The notes below the pieces were generated by a model, which was not told where the DNA came from, did not search any database, and saw only the letters and a list, made by a program, of their open reading frames with translations. From Streptomyces sp. NBC_00223 (GTDB taxonomy: Bacteria > Actinomycetota > Actinomycetes > Streptomycetales > Streptomycetaceae), in contig NZ_CP108109.1 in the NCBI RefSeq assembly GCF_036199905.1, forward strand, positions 7,470,001 through 7,534,000: DNA of 64,000 nt, read 5' to 3'. The position numbers and the translations under genes were made by a program. Positions 28,052 through 34,907 of the stretch are shown piece by piece (the stretch's first letter is position 1; each line of letters starts with the position of its first letter).

Positions 28052-28087
28052 ATGCACCTCACTGTTCTCCCTCCTCCCGCCGCCTGA
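28052..28087 (+). CDS. 11-residue leader peptide ORF (MHLTVLPPPAA)
   Basis: A short frame starting at a leaderless ATG, encoding M-H-L-T-V-L-P-P-P-A-A and ending 129 nt before the EamA2 start. It contains a Pro-Pro-Pro run, a known ribosome-slowing sequence, and codons such as ACT, GTT and CCT that are uncommon in this GC-rich genome. Its CTCCCTCCTCCC stretch can pair with the GGGAG ribosome-binding site of EamA2 at 28205. A translation-dependent attenuator is inferred, not shown. The spacer 28088-28216 contains a perfect CGTCGTACGACG palindrome (28129-28140) inside an AGCACC/GGTGCT stem. Confidence 0.5.
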   Translation: MHLTVLPPPAA

Positions 28088-28216
28088 CGCGGGCGGCGCG
28101 ACCACGGATGATCCGGCCCGAAGCACCTCGTCGTACGACGGGGGCGCGTCGGACGAAGGGTGCTGCCCGCAGACGGTGATCGGTCAACCCCTCACCTTTC
28201 TCGCGGGAGAACTCTC

Positions 28217-29209
28217 GTGTCACTCACGCACGTCTCGTATGCCCATGCCCCGGACCGGGCCGCGCTGCCCGCGGGCCGGGCCCTGATCTATGTCGTCTTC
28301 GCGGCCACGGCCTGGGGTACGGCGGGAGCGGCCGCCGCGCTGCTCTACGACGGCAGCGGGCTGGGGCCGTTCGCCCTCACCTTCTGGCGGGCGGCCGGCG
28401 GCTTCCTGCTGCTGCTCGGCGCCCGGGCCCTGCGGCCGGGCGCACCCGCGCCGCGCCGTACCTTCCGGGTCCGGGCGCGGGTCCGGGTGCGGGCGCTGCC
28501 ACGCGTCCTGCTCACCGGGGCCGGGCTCACGCTCTTCCAGATCGCGTACTTCTGCGCGGTGAAATCCACCGGGCTGGCGGTCGCGACCGTGGTCACCCTC
28601 GGCTCGGGCCCGGTCCTGATCGCGCTCACCGCCCGGCTGACGATGGGCGAACGTCTCGGCCGCGGCGGCGTGGCGGCGGTGGCGGGCGCGCTCGCCGGGC
28701 TGGCCGTCCTGGTGCTCGGCGGCGGCGGTACGGCGGTGCGGCCGGTCGGGGTCCTGTTCGCGGTGCTGTCCGCGGCGGGCTACGCCGGGATCACGCTGCT
28801 CACCCGGTGGTTCGGCCGCAAGGGGGTGGCCGGGGACCCGCTGGACACGTCGCTGTGGTCGTTCGGGATCTGCGCGGTGCTGATGCTGCCCGCGGCGCTC
28901 GGCGAGGGGATGTGGCCGCAGGCGGCCGGGCTCGGCCGTACGGTCGCGCTGCTCGGCTATCTCGCGTCGGTGCCGACGGCTTTCGCCTACGCGCTCTATT
29001 TCGCGGGCGCGGCGGTGCTGCGGGCGACGACCGTCTCGGTCGTCGCCCTGATCGAACCCGTCTCCGCGGCCGTGATCGCCGTGACCCTCCTCGGCGAGGA
29101 CCTCACTGTGGCGACGGCCCTCGGCACGGTGATCCTCCTCGCCGCGGTCACCGCCCTCGCCTGGGACGAGTCCCACCCCCGACCGGCCCGGCCGCAGCCC
29201 GCCGACTGA
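28217..29209 (+). CDS. EamA/DMT family transporter (second of three)
   Basis: A 330-residue membrane protein with about ten helices in two EamA repeats (about residues 22-155 and 168-305). Charged loops rich in Arg separate helices two and three. It is an exporter of the drug/metabolite superfamily with unknown substrate. The GTG at 28217 is chosen for the GGGAGA site at 28205-28210; the reading frame is open further upstream but those starts lie in the leader. Expression is probably governed by the leader ORF and RNA structures in 28052-28216. Confidence 0.88.
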   Translation: MSLTHVSYAHAPDRAALPAGRALIYVVFAATAWGTAGAAAALLYDGSGLGPFALTFWRAAGGFLLLLGARALRPGAPAPRRTFRVRARVRVRALPRVLLTGAGLTLFQIAYFCAVKSTGLAVATVVTLGSGPVLIALTARLTMGERLGRGGVAAVAGALAGLAVLVLGGGGTAVRPVGVLFAVLSAAGYAGITLLTRWFGRKGVAGDPLDTSLWSFGICAVLMLPAALGEGMWPQAAGLGRTVALLGYLASVPTAFAYALYFAGAAVLRATTVSVVALIEPVSAAVIAVTLLGEDLTVATALGTVILLAAVTALAWDESHPRPARPQPAD

Positions 29210-29249
29210 CGGAAGTCCGGTCCGGCGGCGGGGCGGTGCGGGCGCGGTG

Positions 29250-29888
29250 TCAGAGGAGGCGGCGGAGTTGGTGGGCGCGGGCCGCCGCGTCATGGGGGGC
29301 CGCGCGGGCGGCGAGGAGACCGGTCACCCGGCGCTGGACCGCCGCCGCCTTGTTGCCGCCGAACTTGAACTTCGCCTGGACCTCCGTCACCTCGACCCGG
29401 ACCCCGCGCAGCCCGGCGAGCATCCGGCCGAACGGCTCCTGCCCGGGAACGACCGGAGCCGTCCCGCCGCTCGGCTGGAAGTGGGCCAACTGCCGTGTCA
29501 GCAGCGCCGCCTTGACCTCGGGGTCGTCCAGCACCTGGGCGACCCCGACCAGCTGGACCGCCGCGTAGAAACTCGTCGGCGTGCCGCGATCGGTCGGCTC
29601 GTCGAGCGGCGCGTGCCAGGGGCCGGGGATGAACGTGTAGTCGTCCACCACGCTCAGCGTGACCCGCGGGCTCGCCTCCAGCGCCCGCCACAGCGGGTTC
29701 GGCCGGGCGAGATGCAGCAGCACCTCACCGTGCTCACCGGGCCCGGGGTCGTAGAGGAAGTGTGTGGGCTGGACGAACGGCGGTTCGCCGTCCGGGCCGT
29801 TGACGGCGAGCTGCCCGAAGTCGTGCCCGGCCAGCCAGGTCCGCCACTCGGTGTCGTCGGCCGGCGCGTCCCAGGGGTGGATCAGCAT
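29250..29888 (-). CDS. FMN-binding negative transcriptional regulator-like protein (PaiB family)
   Basis: A 212-residue split-barrel flavin-binding protein of the PaiB family, beginning M-L-I-H-P-W-D-A-P. Conserved blocks include F-V-Q-P-T-H-F-L-Y, the flavin pocket H-L-A-R-P-N-P-L-W-R, and K-F-K-F-G-G-N-K near the C-terminus. PaiB of Bacillus subtilis negatively affects sporulation and degradative-enzyme genes, but direct DNA binding has not been shown for most members. AGGAGG lies 8 nt before the ATG. It follows the PNPOx-like gene by 16 nt and is probably co-transcribed with it. Confidence 0.88.
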   Translation of the reverse strand: MLIHPWDAPADDTEWRTWLAGHDFGQLAVNGPDGEPPFVQPTHFLYDPGPGEHGEVLLHLARPNPLWRALEASPRVTLSVVDDYTFIPGPWHAPLDEPTDRGTPTSFYAAVQLVGVAQVLDDPEVKAALLTRQLAHFQPSGGTAPVVPGQEPFGRMLAGLRGVRVEVTEVQAKFKFGGNKAAAVQRRVTGLLAARAAPHDAAARAHQLRRLL

Positions 29889-29904
29889 ACGGAGGGCCCT
29901 CCTC

Positions 29905-30753
29905 TCAGACACCGCCGCGCGGGCCGGCCGGCGACAGATAGCCGGGCAGCGTCACGGCGGGGTCGAGGTCGTCGGCCGGCACAGGGGTCCCGTACGCCCT
30001 GGTCACCGGGACCACCCCGGTCCAGTAGGGGAGTTCGAGATCCTCGGGCTCGTCGTTGGGTCCGCCGGTGCGGAGCTTCGCCGAGACCTCCAGCAGATCC
30101 AGCCGGATCACGGAGGTGGCGGCCAGCTCCTTCGCGTTCGCCCGGCGGGAGTCCGCGGCCCGGCCCGGCACCGCCTGCTCCACGATCGCGTCGAGCGCCA
30201 GCGCCCGCTCCTCGGGGTCCTGGACCTGGTGGGCGACGCCGTGCACCACCACCGAGCGGTAGTTGATCGAGTGGTGGAAGGCGGACCTGGCCAGCACCAG
30301 CCCGTCGACGTGGGTGACGGTCAGACACACCGCGAGCCCGGCCCCCGCCCCGCGCAGCGGCCGCGAACCGGTCGAGCCGTGCACATACAGCCGCTCGCCC
30401 ACGCGCGCGTACAGCGTGGGCAGGACGACGGGCCGGCCGTCCCGGACGAACCCGAGGTGGCAGACGTACCCCTCGTCCAGGATCGCGTGCACCGTCTCGC
30501 GGTCGTACGCGGCGCGCTCGCGCGAGCGGGTCGGGACGGAGCGGTCCGTGGGCGGGTAACCGGGAGGCGCGGCCGATTCGGGCCCTGCGGCCGACTCTTC
30601 GTGCCCCGCAGCCGACTCGGCCGATGCGTGCGGCCCAGTGGGCTCGTCCGGCCCCGCGGGCTCGGGCGACGCGGCCGATGCGTGCGGCCCGGTGGGCTCG
30701 TCCGGCACGGCGGACTCGGGCGGCTGGGGAAGCGCGGCGGGCTCGGCGGTCAT
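29905..30753 (-). CDS. pyridoxamine 5'-phosphate oxidase family (split-barrel flavin) protein
   Basis: A 282-residue protein. Residues 1-70 are a low-complexity Pro/Ala/Glu/Ser tail with two copies of D-E-P-T-G-P-H-A-S-A, and residues about 75-260 form a PNPOx-like split barrel of the type related to nitroimidazole-resistance proteins (C-H-L-G-F-V-R-D-G-R-P-V-V-L-P-T; Y-V-H-G-S-T-G-S). It probably binds FMN or F420/haem; a specific reaction cannot be named. AAGGA precedes the ATG. It is divergent from a MocR-type regulator, whose family often senses PLP and controls B6-related genes. Confidence 0.87.
   Translation of the reverse strand: MTAEPAALPQPPESAVPDEPTGPHASAASPEPAGPDEPTGPHASAESAAGHEESAAGPESAAPPGYPPTDRSVPTRSRERAAYDRETVHAILDEGYVCHLGFVRDGRPVVLPTLYARVGERLYVHGSTGSRPLRGAGAGLAVCLTVTHVDGLVLARSAFHHSINYRSVVVHGVAHQVQDPEERALALDAIVEQAVPGRAADSRRANAKELAATSVIRLDLLEVSAKLRTGGPNDEPEDLELPYWTGVVPVTRAYGTPVPADDLDPAVTLPGYLSPAGPRGGV
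30619..30706. repeat. in-frame 54-bp direct repeat in the N-terminal tail of the PNPOx-like gene
   Basis: A segment beginning GGCCGATGCGTGCGGCCC occurs near 30619 and again near 30673, giving the repeated D-E-P-T-G-P-H-A-S-A peptide. It looks like a recent minisatellite expansion. Confidence 0.6.
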
Positions 30754-30768
30754 GGCGCGATCCTTTGA

Positions 30769-30795
30769 ACTAGTGCATAATGATGTTTGTGCTAG
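30769..30795. promoter_or_regulatory. divergent MocR / PNPOx control region
   Basis: ACTAGT (30769-30774), CATAAT (30776-30781, a near-perfect -10) and a second CTAG at 30792-30795 lie in 27 bp. GTGC half-elements repeat within it (AGTGCAT and TGTGCTA). The -10 ends 7 nt before a GTG at 30789, so the MocR transcript may be leaderless and autoregulated. Confidence 0.4.
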
Positions 30796-32120
30796 GAGAG
30801 TATCGGATCACCGGTCGCGGTGCATCGGCAATTGCGGCGGACATCGAGAGCGCGGTGGGCAGGGGTGCGCTGCGCCCCGGCGAGCCGCTGCCGCCGCTGC
30901 GCGAGCTCGCCCGTGAGCTGGACGTCAACCCGAACACGGTCGCCGCCGCCTACCGGCAGTTGCGCGACCGCGGGGTGATCGAGACCGCGGGCCGCCGGGG
31001 CAGCCGGATCAGAGCCCGACCCGCCACCGCACCGCGCGACGCGATCCGTATCGACGTCCCGCCGGGCGTACGGGACCTGTCGGCGGGCAACCCCGACACC
31101 ACTCTGCTGCCCTCGCTGACCGCCGCACTGGCCGACGCGGCCGCTCATCACGCGCAGGCCCCGGCGCTCTACGGCGGCCCGCCGGTGGACCCCGAGTTGA
31201 ACCGGCTGGCCCGCGCGGGCCTGGACGCCGACGGTGTGCCGGACGGCCCGATCGGCATCACCTCCGGCTCCCTGGACGCGATCGAGCGGGTGCTGTCCGC
31301 CCATCTTCGGCCCGGCGACGCCGTTGCCGTCGAGGACCCGGGCTGGGGCAGCGTGCTCGACCTCGCCCTGGCGATGGGGCTGCGGGCCGTACCGGTCGCC
31401 GTGGACGACGACGGCCCGATCACCGCCGCGGTGGCCCGCGCGGTGCAGGCCGGCGCACGGGCGCTGGTGGTCACCGACCGGGGCCAGAACCCCACGGGCG
31501 CGGCCATCTCCGCCGCCCGGGCCGCCGAACTGCGGGAACTCCTCGCCCAGCACCGCCAGGTACTGGTCATCGACGACGACCATGTGCACGGCCTTGTCGA
31601 CCTGCCGCTGCACTGCCTGTCCGGCGTCACCGACCACTGGGCGCTCGTCCGGTCCACCGCCAAGGCGTACGGCCCCGATCTGCGGCTCGCGCTCTACACC
31701 GGCGACACGGTGACGGTGGACCGGGTACGCGGCAGGCACCGGCTCGGCGCGGGCTGGGTCAGCCATCTGCTCCAGCGGACCGTCGCGCACCTGTGGCGGA
31801 CCGGCGCCGTCGACCCGAAGACCACCGCCCGGTCCTACGGCGAGCGGCGCGACGCCCTGGTGCGGGCGCTCGCCGATCAGGGCGTCACCGCGCACGGGCG
31901 CAGCGGTATGAACGTCTGGGTGCCGGTCCCCGACGAGACGGGCGCGGTGGCCGGACTGCTCCAACGCGGCTGGGCGGTGGCGCCCGGCGCCCGCTTCCGG
32001 GTGCGCTCCGCCCCCGGCATCCGGCTCACCGTCTCGTCCCTCGCCCTGGCCGACATCCCGCCGCTGGCCGACGCCGTGGCCGCCGTACTGCGCCCGGGCG
32101 GCGAGGGCCGCTACGGCTGA
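30789..32120 (+). CDS. MocR/GntR family PLP-dependent transcriptional regulator
   Basis: A 443-residue fusion of a GntR winged helix (about residues 5-75, with A-L-R-P-G-E-P-L-P-P-L-R-E-L-A and V-N-P-N-T-V-A-A-A-Y-R-Q-L) and a class-I aminotransferase-like domain (about 100-440). The PLP Lys is K292 in R-S-T-A-K-A-Y-G. MocR proteins use PLP or PLP-amino-acid adducts as signals. The GTG at 30789 is chosen because CATAAT lies 7 nt upstream; ATG codons at 30780 and 30783 are in frame and possible. Divergent transcription from the PNPOx-like/PaiB-like pair suggests it controls them. The 3' end overlaps the convergent EamA gene by 10 bp. Confidence 0.9.
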   Translation: MLGEYRITGRGASAIAADIESAVGRGALRPGEPLPPLRELARELDVNPNTVAAAYRQLRDRGVIETAGRRGSRIRARPATAPRDAIRIDVPPGVRDLSAGNPDTTLLPSLTAALADAAAHHAQAPALYGGPPVDPELNRLARAGLDADGVPDGPIGITSGSLDAIERVLSAHLRPGDAVAVEDPGWGSVLDLALAMGLRAVPVAVDDDGPITAAVARAVQAGARALVVTDRGQNPTGAAISAARAAELRELLAQHRQVLVIDDDHVHGLVDLPLHCLSGVTDHWALVRSTAKAYGPDLRLALYTGDTVTVDRVRGRHRLGAGWVSHLLQRTVAHLWRTGAVDPKTTARSYGERRDALVRALADQGVTAHGRSGMNVWVPVPDETGAVAGLLQRGWAVAPGARFRVRSAPGIRLTVSSLALADIPPLADAVAAVLRPGGEGRYG

Positions 32121-33184
32121 CCGTCGCGGACGGTCGCGGGCCGCGGCTCCTCAGACACGGGCGCCGGCTCGGGCACGGACACGGCTACGGGCTCGGCCGC
32201 CGGCTTGGGCCTCCGCTGGGTGAGCGCCGCGCCGACGAGTATGACCACCGCGCCCACCGGCTCGTTCCAGCTCAGGGACTCGCCGAGCAGCAGAACGCCC
32301 GCCGCGGTGGCCACGATGGGTATCAGATAGGTGACCATCGATCCGATCGTCGGACCCTTCTCGGCCACCAGACCGTACTGGACCAGGAACGCGATCCCGG
32401 TGCCCAGCGCGCCCAGCGCCAGCACCGCGAGCACCGACTTGGCCGGGTACGACGACGGCACCGAGGTGAAGAACGGGGTGACCAGGAGGAGTTGCAGCGC
32501 GCCCAGCGCCAGCTGGCTCGCGGACATCGCCAGGTGGGAGCTGCCACTGCCGGTCAGGGTGCGGCGGACGTACGCCCAGCCGACCGCGTAACTGGCCGCC
32601 GCCGTCAGGGCCATCACCGTGCCCTTCGGGTCCTGGCCGGAGAAGCCCTGCCAGGCGCCCAGCACGGTGAGCACCCCGGCGAAGCCGAGGCCGACCCCGG
32701 CGAACCGCTGCCGGGACGGCCGGTCCTCGGACAGCGCGACCACCGAGACCAGCATCGCGAAGAGCGGGGTGGCCGCGTTGCATATCCCGGCCAGCATCGA
32801 CGGGATGGTCTTCTCGGCCGTGGCGAACAGGGTGAACGGCAGCGCGTTCAGCAGGAAGGCCGCGACCGTCAGATGCAGCCAGGTGCGCCCGCCGCGCGGC
32901 AGCCGCTCCCGCTTGACCGCGACGACCGTGGCCAGCACCGCCGTGCCGAACACCATCCGGCCCAGGGTGACCTGGAGCGGGGCGAACGCCTCGTTGCCCA
33001 CCTTCATGAACAGAAAGCTGAACCCCCAGATCAGGCCCAGCGCGGCGAAGCGGATCCGCCAGTCCACCACGCTGCGCGGCCCGGCGGGCACGGCTGCGGG
33101 GGAGGTGGCGACGGCGACGGCGGGGGTCTCGGGGTCCCCGGCGGTCGTCGCGGCGGCGGGCAGGCTCTCGGCCGGTGCGGTCAT
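32111..33184 (-). CDS. EamA/DMT family transporter (third of three)
   Basis: A 357-residue membrane protein. The N-terminal ~45 residues are an Ala/Pro-rich tail, ten helices in two EamA repeats follow (about 48-185 and 195-325), and a second Pro/Glu-rich tail closes the protein. It should export a metabolite. There is no ribosome-binding site; CATCGT ends 6 nt before the ATG and TTGTTC lies 17 nt further up, a promoter for a leaderless transcript. It is divergent from a LysR regulator, the usual arrangement for a LysR-controlled exporter. Confidence 0.9.
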   Translation of the reverse strand: MTAPAESLPAAATTAGDPETPAVAVATSPAAVPAGPRSVVDWRIRFAALGLIWGFSFLFMKVGNEAFAPLQVTLGRMVFGTAVLATVVAVKRERLPRGGRTWLHLTVAAFLLNALPFTLFATAEKTIPSMLAGICNAATPLFAMLVSVVALSEDRPSRQRFAGVGLGFAGVLTVLGAWQGFSGQDPKGTVMALTAAASYAVGWAYVRRTLTGSGSSHLAMSASQLALGALQLLLVTPFFTSVPSSYPAKSVLAVLALGALGTGIAFLVQYGLVAEKGPTIGSMVTYLIPIVATAAGVLLLGESLSWNEPVGAVVILVGAALTQRRPKPAAEPVAVSVPEPAPVSEEPRPATVRDGQP

Positions 33185-33189
33185 GTCCC

Positions 33190-33249
33190 TACGATGACCG
33201 CTGCGACCTCTTAGAACAAGCGAGATTTGGTACACGTACCACGTAGAAT
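33190..33249. promoter_or_regulatory. divergent EamA3 / LysR promoter region
   Basis: Toward EamA3 the minus strand has TTGTTC-N17-CATCGT. Toward lysR the plus strand has TAGAAT (33244-33249), 7 nt before its ATG. TGGTAC-AC-GTACCA (33228-33241) is a perfect inverted repeat immediately upstream of that -10, a candidate LysR site. Confidence 0.55.
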
Positions 33250-33256
33250 TACTTAC

Positions 33257-34270
33257 ATGTTGAGCTTGGAACGACTCCGGATCCTCCACGCGATCGATCT
33301 GCACGGCTCGGTGAGCGCCGCCGCCGACGTGCTGAGCGTGACCACCTCGGCGGTCTCGCAGCAGATGGCGAAGCTGGAGCGGGAGACCGGGCAGTCGCTG
33401 CTGGCCAAGAACGGCCGCGGGGTACGGCTCACCGACGCCGGGCGGCTGCTGTCCGGGCACGCGGAACGGATACTGTCCCTGGTCGAGCTGGCCCACGCGG
33501 ACCTGGAGGCGCACCGCGGCGCCGCCGTCGGCGAACTGCGGGCCGGCGCCTTCCCCACGGCGGTCCGCGGCCTGTTCCCCCGGGCACTCGGCGTGCTGAG
33601 CGCGGAACACCCGCAACTGCGCACGGTCGTCCACGAGCTGGAGCCGCACGAGTCGCTGGCCCGGCTGAGCCGCGGGGACATCGATCTGGCCGTCGTCCTG
33701 GACTGGTACAACAAGCCGCTCTCGCTGCCCGGCGGACTGGCCAAGGCGGCGCTCTACGACGACATCGTGGACGTCGCGCTGCCCGCAGGCCACCCGCTCG
33801 AGGACCGGTCCGAGATCGAGCTGGACGAGCTGGCCGACGACGACTGGATCGCCTGGCCCGACGGCGGCTTCTGCCACGAGTGGCTGCTGTTCACCCTGCG
33901 CGGCAAGGGCGTCGAGCCGCGGATCTCGCACCACGCGGAGGAGCACGCGACCGTGCTCGCGCTGGTCGCCGCGGGCCTCGGCGTGGCGGTGATGCCCCGG
34001 CTGGGCCGCGACCCGATGCCGGAGGGCGTACGGATCACCCCGGTGCGGCACACCATGCGGCGGCACGTCTACGCGGTGTGGCGGGAGGACGCGGACCGCC
34101 GGCCGGCGATCCGCGTCGCGGTCGACGCGCTGCTGCGCTCGGCCGCCGACCACCGCGGCCCGGACCGCGGAAGCCCGGCTCCCGGGAACGTCGCGGACGG
34201 CGGGGTGCCCGCCGCCGGGAACGGCTCGGGCCAGGGGGCGCTTGACGCCCGGAGCGCTTCCCGCCCCTGA
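33257..34270 (+). CDS. LysR family transcriptional regulator
   Basis: A 337-residue regulator with a LysR helix-turn-helix at residues about 3-62 (L-R-I-L-H-A-I-D-L-H-G-S-V-S-A-A-A and T-T-S-A-V-S-Q-Q-M-A-K-L-E) and an inducer-binding domain to about 300, followed by a Gly/Pro-rich tail. The start at 33257 lacks a ribosome-binding site and has TAGAAT 7 nt upstream. It should control the divergent EamA exporter and itself. Confidence 0.93.
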   Translation: MLSLERLRILHAIDLHGSVSAAADVLSVTTSAVSQQMAKLERETGQSLLAKNGRGVRLTDAGRLLSGHAERILSLVELAHADLEAHRGAAVGELRAGAFPTAVRGLFPRALGVLSAEHPQLRTVVHELEPHESLARLSRGDIDLAVVLDWYNKPLSLPGGLAKAALYDDIVDVALPAGHPLEDRSEIELDELADDDWIAWPDGGFCHEWLLFTLRGKGVEPRISHHAEEHATVLALVAAGLGVAVMPRLGRDPMPEGVRITPVRHTMRRHVYAVWREDADRRPAIRVAVDALLRSAADHRGPDRGSPAPGNVADGGVPAAGNGSGQGALDARSASRP

Positions 34271-34286
34271 CCTCACGACACACGGG

Positions 34287-34314
34287 CCCGGCCGGGCGTG
34301 GCCCCCCGGCCGGG
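34287..34314. terminator. hairpin between convergent lysR and Rieske genes
   Basis: CCCGGCCGGG at 34287-34296 and again at 34305-34314 can pair as a perfect 10-bp stem with an 8-nt loop. It lies between two convergent genes and may terminate both. Confidence 0.5.
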
Positions 34315-34324
34315 ACCCGCCCGC

Positions 34325-34825
34325 TCAGGCGAGCATGGCCTTGTCGCCGGCCACCATGATCTTCTTCTCGGGCAGCGGGGTGGTCGCGGGGCCCTTCACC
34401 ACACTGCCGTCCGCCACCTTGAAGGTGGTGTTGTGGCACGGGCACAGGATGACGCCGTCCGACACGCTGGTGACCGTGCAGCCGCGGTGGGTGCAGATGG
34501 CGGAGAACGCCTTGTACTCACCGCTCGCGGGCTGTGTGACGACCACCTTCTGGTCCTTGAAGATCTTGCCGCCGCCGACCGGGATGTCGTCGACCGTCCC
34601 GAGTACGACCATGCCGTCGCCGGCGGTCGCCGGTGCCCCGGAGTCCGCCGGGGAGGTGGTGTCCGACGCGGCCGTGGTGTCCGAGGCGGCCGGCGAGGCC
34701 GCGTCGGAGCCGGAGTCCGAATCGGAGCCGCAGGCGGTGAGTACGGCGGCGAGCCCCACGCCGCCCGCCGCGGCGACGACACCGCGGCGGGTGAGGGACT
34801 CGGGGAATCCGGAACTTTCTGCCAT
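34325..34825 (-). CDS. Rieske (2Fe-2S) domain lipoprotein
   Basis: A 166-residue exported protein. The N-terminus has a twin-arginine-like L-T-R-R-G-V-V, a hydrophobic stretch and the lipobox L-T-A-C-G. An Asp/Ser/Ala-rich linker follows. The Rieske domain has C-T-H-R-G-C and C-P-C-H-N-T-T-F, the full two-Cys two-His cluster ligand set. It would be a membrane-anchored electron carrier on the outer face of the membrane. The ATG at 34825 is preferred with AGGA 8-11 nt upstream; an ATG at 34834 is also in frame. Confidence 0.9.
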   Translation of the reverse strand: MAESSGFPESLTRRGVVAAAGGVGLAAVLTACGSDSDSGSDAASPAASDTTAASDTTSPADSGAPATAGDGMVVLGTVDDIPVGGGKIFKDQKVVVTQPASGEYKAFSAICTHRGCTVTSVSDGVILCPCHNTTFKVADGSVVKGPATTPLPEKKIMVAGDKAMLA

Positions 34826-34907
34826 GACTTGCATCCTGTCCGCTGGTGGGGACGGGCGGCGGCGCCGTAGCGTCGCCGTCCGGCAGCGTTTGGTCACGCG
34901 TGACCGT

